A stretch of DNA of 64,000 nucleotides from Centrapalus pauciflorus (taxonomy: Eukaryota > Streptophyta > Magnoliopsida > Asterales > Asteraceae): NCBI GenBank assembly GCA_020465985.1, contig JAANYP010000732.1, positions 49,604-113,603 of the forward strand, written 5' to 3'. The notes beneath the pieces are model-generated. The model saw nothing but the letters and a program-made list of their open reading frames with translations, did not search any database and had not been told where the DNA came from. Both the position numbers and the translations under genes were made by a program. Below are positions 58,033 through 64,000 of the stretch, in pieces. Every line of letters begins with the position of its first letter. Position 1 is the first letter of the stretch.

Positions 58033-59695
58033 CACTAGTACAAATATGACCTATGGTCACGGTTTTGTCCAAACTGCCTGGCCACAGTTTTTGTTATTGA
58101 CGTGGCTAAAGGGTCATAAATGAACTTCTATAATTATGGTAGCCACAGTTTATCTCAATAACTGTGACCATTGCAAATCGCATTCAAACCTTAAGCCACA
58201 GTTTAACATAAGGATCGTGACAAATACTTGTCACGGGTTGCCACATTGTTACCAAATGTCATTGTTTGTCACAGTTATTTGTTTGATGTCTATAATAATC
58301 TTGTGATGGTTATTAACTTTGACGATAAATATGTATATGGTCACAGAAATCTCTTTCGGTGACCAAAGGGACACCCTGAAGTCTAATTGTATGAGTCTAA
58401 ATTATATTGTGAAATTCGTCACATGAATAAACTGTGACAGAAGGCTAACTTATATGGTTACGAAATCGCTTTGTGTGACCAAAGGGTGGAGTTCATTAGC
58501 CACGTATGGTAAAAGAAAAACATTGTGACTATAAGTGTTTAATGATCATGATTTAGTTGATTAAGTGTGTCCAAAAGTAAACAATTGTCATGAAATAAGA
58601 ATATTATTGTGACTATAAGTATTTTACGGTCACGGTTTAGTTTCTTATGTGTGTCTAAAAGTATGCAATATTCATGATAAAAGAGAAAAATGTGACTAAG
58701 TATTTTTTTTGTCATGATTTAATTTCTTTTATGTATATAAAAGTAATTAATAATCACGGTTTAAGAAAAAACATATCACCATAATTATGTTATGGTTACA
58801 GTTTAACACACACAAGCATGTGACTAATAATATTTAAAGGTGACAGATTAAGTTTTTATGTGTGTCTAGATGTAAACAATAGTAATAGTAAAATGAAAAA
58901 GATATGATTATAAGTATATTCAAGTCACGATTTAATTTGTTTTGTGACTAAAAGCAAACAATCTCACACATTAAAAAAAATTTCAATATAAGGAATTTTT
59001 TGTCACGGATTAAACAAATTTGTGACTATTAATACTTAAAGGTGACGGTTTATTGTTTTTATGTAACGAAAAGTAAACAATAGTCATGGTAAAAAAATGT
59101 TGTGACTATATTTTTTTAATGATCATGGTTTAGTTAATTTCTTATTAGTGTGTAAAACTAACAGTTTTCATGATAAAAGAAAAAAACAGTGACTATAAGT
59201 ATTTTATGGTCACACGAAGAATTGGTTTGTGTGACTAAAAGTAATCAGTGGTCACGGTTTAAGTGAAAAAAATGTCTCTATAAGTATTTTTGTCACGGTT
59301 TATAAAAAGCAAACAAGTAACCATTAATAGTTAAACAATTAAACATGACGACTAGATTTATTATATGTGTCTAAAGGTAAACCATAGTCATGGTTAAAAA
59401 AGAATATGTGACAATAAGTATTTTATGTCTACGACTTAATTTTTTTTGTTTGGTTAAACGTAATAATTGGTCACAATTTTAAAAAAGCATGTCAAAATAA
59501 GTAGTTTTTGTCACGGTTTGAAAAAGCGAACATGACTACTAGTATTCAATATTTACAAATTAATTTTTTGAAATCTCTAAAAGTAAACAATAGTCATGGT
59601 AAAATAAAAACATTATGACTAGAATAATTTAGTTTCTTATGAATGTCTAAAAGTAAACAACATTCATCACAAAGAAAAAAAATGTAACTATAAAT
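58033..59695 (+). mobile_element. Left end of a CACTA (En/Spm)-like DNA transposon
   Basis: Starts CACTAGTACAAATATGACC exactly where Copia-E integrase coding sequence stops. The next 1.6 kb holds many degenerate repeats of GTCACGGTTTA and TGTGACTATAAGTA, also inverted. Terminal CACTA and dense subterminal repeats are typical of the superfamily; the repeats bind the TNPA-like protein in known members. No TNPD-like transposase frame and no right end are seen, so the far boundary is unknown. The Copia-E bases before it (CAA) could be the 3-bp TSD. Confidence 0.7.
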
Positions 59696-59697
59696 TT

Positions 59698-59862
59698 AGT
59701 AAAATCCGTTGAGTTATTGAATGAGTTACTTAGCTTAGCGATAATGCCCATTATCTTTGCCCCCGAGATCATGGGTTCAAATCCTTTTAGGGGTTTTTGT
59801 TTGTACATTTTGGTTATTTATTTTAATTAAATATTAAAATAAATACCTTTACTTAATTTTAT
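59698..59862 (+). mobile_element. tRNA-derived SINE within the CACTA-like sequence
   Basis: A box-like TTAGCTTAGCGATAATG (59729-59745) and a perfect B box GGTTCAAATCC (59774-59784) about 33 bp later form a pol III internal promoter. Sequence resembling the CACTA repeat (GTGTGTAAAAGTAACAATTTTC) resumes near 59863, so this is an insertion. The cloverleaf pairing is poor, which argues against a functional tRNA gene. Exact ends and TSD are uncertain. Confidence 0.6.
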
Positions 59863-60044
59863 AGTGTGTAAAAGTAACAATTTTCATAATTTAATAGTTT
59901 AATATTTATTTTGATTAAACATGATTTAACGGTAACTAAATTGTCATTTGTCATCTTCTCATGATGCCAAGTGACATCTTCTACTAATAACACATGTTAA
60001 TTAGTACTAAGATTAAATTAATAATTTTAAGTCAAATTAATTTT

Positions 60045-60289
60045 ATAGTCTACTTTTTTATTTGTCTATATGGTACGTGTACTTCAATTTTCTGTATCGA
60101 TATGGTGATTCTACATAATAGAGCCCGGTTTTTAGACACGAAATAGGGTTTTAATGGTATGAAAAACAGGGTTCTATTACAAATATGGTCATATCGGTAT
60201 GAATAATTGAAGTACAGGTACTGTATCGATATTTAAAAAAGTAGACGTACCATATTGATAAATTTTTAAAAGTAGGCTACTATTGTATG
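60045..60289. mobile_element. Foldback MITE (about 245 bp)
   Basis: Left arm ATAGTCTACTTTTTTATTTG at 60045 and later GTACTTCAATTTTCTGTATC pair with the right side: GGTTCTATTACAAATATGG, GAATAATTGAAGTACAGGT, and terminal TTTTAAAAGTAGGCTAC ending near 60289. The arms are over 80 bp and imperfect, with a short loop near 60140-60160. No coding capacity. Family not identified. Confidence 0.65.
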
Positions 60290-61132
60290 ACTTTACCCCT
60301 AACCTTTAAGATAAGATCATGATTAGATCCTTAAATCCTACAAAATAACAACAAAAAATATTTAAAAGATTTTTTTGATTAATAATTATAATAATAAAAT
60401 TAATCTATATTCATTAATAAAAGAAAACCTCTCATGCCACGTGTCATTTCCCCATCCCTCTAAATTTTTGATTTCCCGCCTTTTTTCTATAATTAGATTA
60501 TAATTTTACTAATTCATTATTAAGAAAATTTATGCAATCTAATTCAAATACTTTCATCTTTAATCCATATAGTTAAAAAAAGGAAATATTTTAAATATTC
60601 TAATATTAATCTAAATTTATTTTTACACAAAAATGATCATAATTTGATGTCTAATATTTAATTAAAACATACAATTTTTTTTTATCTTATATGACATTTT
60701 CTTGGTATAAAACATACATAACTGTACGTGAATTATTTTAATTAAAAGTTACTGTTTATGTTAGTGGTTTTTATAAAATGGAATTAATTACATATTTTGG
60801 GTTTTTCTTATTCAGAAAAAATATGATCTTATTGTATTTATAATTAGATAAAACTAGATTCTTATGAATTTTATGTAAATCGAGCACACACAATTTTTTA
60901 TTTTTTTAGATTAAACTGATCTCACATTCGTATAAAAAAATGAATTATATTTGAGTTAAAAGTTTATGGTTAATTTTTTTTATGACGTATATTGATAGTG
61001 TACAAAATATTATTGAGAAACATTATAAATGTTTAAGTTGAATTGAATTTTTGATAAACTAAATATATGCTTGTATCACATGTATAGAATATAATCATAT
61101 ATTTGTTTATAAGTTCATATTATTAAAAAATA

Positions 61133-61199
<67 letters not shown>

Positions 61200-61420
61200 C
61201 TTTACTACTTAATAAAGCATTTAGGTTAAGACAACTATAACTGCATAAGGTACAATCATTTGACGCAGATTCTTGAATTTTAAGACGTACAAGAGAATAA
61301 AGCAGATGGTACAACTCGTTGTTGCATTCAAATAGAAAAAGAAGTTTAATTTTCTAGGCACGCTTCGTCCAGAACCATGAGTGCAGTTGGGGAAACAAAC
61401 CGACTTGAACCAGGCGTGCA
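60290..61420. other. AT-rich gene-free stretch with (AT)n
   Basis: Low-complexity AT-rich DNA; (AT)n at 61138-61197. No retroelement motif or coding frame seen. It could be the interior of the CACTA-like element or the promoter side of the 61517 exon. Confidence 0.5.
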
Positions 61421-61516
61421 TCTGTGGGAAACAAACCGACTCTTCGGATTCAAAAGTCGTCAAATTCAAGAGTTGGTGGTCATCGTCACCTCCTTCCGCT
61501 GCCTGAAGCCCAAAAA

Positions 61517-61825
61517 ATGACGACTCGTCCTCCTCCTCCCCGTAACCCTACTCCCACCTCCACTTCTGATCAATCTCAGTCCACAGAAGCTCCTACCAAA
61601 ACGCTAAATTATATGAACAAGACTCTTATGGGTCCTCCATTTCTGAAACACCCTGTCCCCCCAAACGCCGAACCAGAGAAATCCCTACAACCTGAAGAAC
61701 CACCGCTCCCTGTGGACGCTGCTGCCGATTCCACCACCGGTGAAGAGGATAGTTTTTCAGAGACTAAGAAGAAAGAGCAGAAACCATCAAGCAATATTGG
61801 CGGTGCAGTACCTATTCCATATGAG
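61517..61825 (+). pseudogene. First exon resembling plant kanadaptin (FHA-domain protein)
   Basis: ATG at 61517 gives MTTRPPPPRNPTPTSTSDQS, a Pro/Ser/Thr-rich N-terminus, then PPFLKHPVPPNAEPEKS and Glu/Lys-rich sequence, ending GGAVPIPYE at a GT donor (GAG/GTTTCT, 61826). Plant kanadaptin homologues begin with a similar Pro-rich stretch and enter the FHA domain after a VPY(x)IPxWS motif; here the match stops at IPYE. No FHA exon follows within the window. An alternative is an intact first exon of a gene whose other exons lie past 64000. Identification is from memory of the family, so moderate. Confidence 0.45.
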
Positions 61826-62077
61826 GTTTCTCCATGTGCCATAATTATGTTTAAGCGGGGGTTTGGGTGTGCTTCTAAACAGAATATTCTTGCAACGATC
61901 AGTTTAAAATGTTTGACATTACATATCTATATTTTTGAAGAGGTGAATGAAAATTGATACTTTCGTATTTTGTTATTTTTCAGGTTGAGTCTGTCCCATG
62001 AAAAAAACATAGCCAAAACACATCATCACTACTGTGGAGTGATTCGAGTCTCTCTTTACCACCACACACAACTTCAG

Positions 62078-62078
62078 T

Positions 62079-62126
<48 letters not shown>
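62078..62126. repeat. (CT)n microsatellite
   Basis: About 24 CT repeats. CT-rich tracts are common in plant 5' UTRs, and GTATGT follows, which could be a splice donor. No further support. Confidence 0.85.
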
Positions 62127-62130
<4 letters not shown>

Positions 62131-62737
62131 GTATGTTTGTCGATTTCCGCCTCTTCTGGTGTTCAATCTCGCCAAAGACACACATGCATTTTGTATTTGT
62201 TTGTGTTAGAGTTTTAGTATATATCCATTCCCATATAGCTTTGCTTTAGTTTGATTTCACTTACAATTTGTAAATGATATTCTTCTACTTATTAGTATTT
62301 TTCCGCTGTTTATGTTTATTTGCTACAGGTAAGTCTCCACTAAAAATTTGTTCCAACAACATTTAGTTCTAATAGATGACCATCTGATCTGGAAATTGAA
62401 GTTTAAGGTGCTTAAATAAATTGAGGTAAAATAAGCTTTAACTATTTATGTTCGTATATTGGTCGTTGATGTGATTTTTTTATAAATTTCAACGATTATG
62501 GGTCTATATATGTATGTTGGCTGCTCATCTTGAAATTAAGCAACTAAATCTTCATGGTGTCATGTGGTTCTTGGGAATCTGCACACTCAAATGTCAAAAT
62601 ATACTTCTTGAAAATTTGTTTTATTTTAATATATCTCTACTTTAACTTCATCCATATACTCTTTGGAAGAAGGTAAATAACTAAGAGACAGAGTATATAT
62701 TCTTGTTTAATTCAATCTACATGCTAATTTTGTGCAG

Positions 62738-63381
62738 CAAGTTACGTAATATGAATGGAGGTAAAAAAAACATTCAGAAGCATCTTCGCTAAGTGACAAC
62801 TGACAAGATTGTTTTTAGTAAGGTGAAGTATCAAATTACAGGAGCCTGAGTATCTTTTCATTCATTTTCAGCTTGTGTATTTAACATGTTACTTGTGGCG
62901 TGACTCATTATATCTTGTTTCTGCAGGTTAAGTAGGGGTTAGGAGGGAATGTACGCTTCATTTTGTCTGGAGCTGCTTCTTTAGCTTCACATGTAGAAGG
63001 TTTCTTGAAAGTGGTTGTGTGCTTTCATGTTCTTTAAGGATACAATATACTTTTTCTTCGACAATATGCTTTTTTGAAGTTTTAATTAATGTTGGAACAA
63101 GTTGTAGCCTCTGCTACTTTTATTTGTTTTATGTTAAGTGCATAACATTGATCGATTCTTGACCTCCACATTATTATTTCTGTTGCTGCAATGTAGGGCT
63201 GACCGAAACCTTTGCCGGAATATTTGTGTCGTTGCCAAATGAAATGGTTTTGCTGGGCACAGTGGGTCCTCCAGTACCAAGTTTGGATGCTCGATTGGAA
63301 TCTTTCCAGAGATGAATTATGATGCCTTTTCAAGCAAACCACAGGGAGAAATATGCATAAGAGGGGATGTTCTGTTTTCTG
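62738..63381 (+). pseudogene. Long-chain acyl-CoA synthetase pseudogene, three exons
   Basis: Three exon-like blocks with splice sites. 62738-62822: KLRNMNGGKKN...DKIVFSK, then donor AAG/GTGAAG. 62927-63044: VK-stop-GLGGNVRFILSGAA, HVEGFLKVVVCFHVL. 63197-63381: GLTETFAGIFVSLPNEMVLL, GTVGPPVPSLDARLES, and after a shift YDAFSSKPQGEICIRGDVLF. These match consecutive exons of LACS (LACS4-like) around the AMP-binding YGLTET and GEICIRG motifs. The enzyme activates fatty acids with CoA and ATP. Stops (TAA 62791-62793, TAG 62933-62935, TAA 63035-63037) and a one-base loss near 63296 disable it. Exons before and after are missing. Confidence 0.8.
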
Positions 63382-64000
63382 TTTCCAGTCTGATTTGCTT
63401 TGCCTTCGATGTTGGCCCTCCGGTAGGTTAGTGTTTTTCCCCGCCGTTGTTGCTTATTTTGCTTCGCCGCCGTTTTTAATTAATCATTGTCATATGTTAC
63501 TGATTTTGTTTTCGTGTATCTTTTTATTATGAATACATTCCGTTGTGAGTTTTATGATTGAAATGTGTGTGCAAGCGCAGAGATTTGTGAAATTCACTTG
63601 TTTTATGGTTGAATTGTCCTTTGCTCTTGGGAATCTCTTTAACTGAATAGTTAGACATGGTTGAATTGTCCTTTGTATACACATGTAAGTTTTGAAAACA
63701 ACGATAAATTATTAAATTAATGGTTGGTGATACTATTTGAATTTCGCTTAACAAGAATGACCAAGATGTAACTGCATAAAAGCATACATGCATTTACGTG
63801 ATGGTAGAGTGACTGCAGTAACATATAAAAGGAGGAGGGGAAATAAGTACAGATGAATACATATTTATGCCTGATAAGAAGAGTGATGATAAAGTTATTA
63901 AAATAATTGTTTTACCTAAAGAAAGAGCCTCATAAAACAGATGGCAAAGATTATGGATCATTAGAATTTTCAGGAGAGATAATGTTGTTGTCCTTTCAGA
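63382..64000. other. No recognisable gene at the right edge
   Basis: AT-rich sequence with no further LACS exon (the expected next block, YYKREDLT, was not found), no retroelement motif and no CACTA-like right end (a terminal TAGTG). A GGGGAGGAGG-like purine stretch lies near 63830-63840. Confidence 0.5.

Noticed and set aside
59698..59800. Functional tRNA gene
   Set aside because: Internal promoter boxes are good but acceptor and other stems do not pair convincingly; a SINE fits better.
61609..62185. Minus-strand ORFs including an Arg/Glu repeat
   Set aside because: Antisense shadows of the kanadaptin-like exon and of the (CT)n microsatellite.

Overview
The window is repeat-dominated nuclear DNA from a flowering plant, probably a eudicot with a large genome. 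Nearly every base before 58.0 kb belongs to LTR retrotransposons of lineages known only from plants: Ty3/gypsy chromovirus-like elements with initiator-Met tRNA primer sites, an Athila-like gypsy element, and Ty1/copia elements carrying an env-like third ORF (SIRE/Maximus type). The only host-gene-like sequence is two fragments near the right edge. I see no intact host gene, rRNA gene, canonical tRNA gene or CRISPR array. The species cannot be named from this sequence.

Layout, left to right. 1-2557: 5' LTR and start of gag of a minus-strand gypsy element (Gypsy-1), inserted in the 3' part of a copia element (Copia-A; env-like ORF 2759-5764). Copia-A's LTR (5813-6377) is followed by an inverted copy (6398-6962), a 1.15-kb palindrome. 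6963-11544: a second, more decayed copy of the same 3' part (Copia-B), inserted in a copia RT/RNase H fragment (11545-11800). 11798-22956: a degenerate Athila-like element with LTR, primer site, gag, protease, RT, RNase H and integrase, followed by two divergent env-like reading frames. 23036-23320: short tandem palindromes.

23321-51184 is a set of nested insertions. An outer gypsy LTR element (Gypsy-3) was hit by a small hAT-like element. Its 8-bp target duplication ATAAGAAA survives at 24716-24723 and 50763-50770, 26 kb apart. Into the hAT element went a copia element with both LTRs (Copia-D, 24922-41589, TSD TACAT). Copia-D took up a gypsy LTR (29856-34397), which itself took up a solo LTR (31182-33277, TSD CTAGG). 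Beside Copia-D sits a young gag-only gypsy element (TR-GAG type, 41614-50151) with near-identical 2.5-kb LTRs.

51185-53331: Gypsy-2, same family as Gypsy-1 but on the opposite strand, broken nine codons into gag by Copia-E (53332-58032). Copia-E is broken inside integrase by a CACTA (En/Spm)-like DNA transposon starting at 58033. Its end carries degenerate repeats, a tRNA-derived SINE and a foldback MITE. Further right are a first exon resembling plant kanadaptin (FHA protein) and three decayed exons of a long-chain acyl-CoA synthetase. If the CACTA element extends past the window, these are captured gene fragments.

No genes here work together as a host pathway. The coding frames are gag, protease, integrase, RT and RNase H of retroelements, nearly all with stops or frameshifts; the clear exception is the 423-codon gag of the young gag-only element. 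The most unusual pattern is that unrelated retroelement families each carry dense arrays of short palindromes, mostly with a TTCG/CGAA core, either just upstream of their transcription start or ahead of gag or the env-like ORF.
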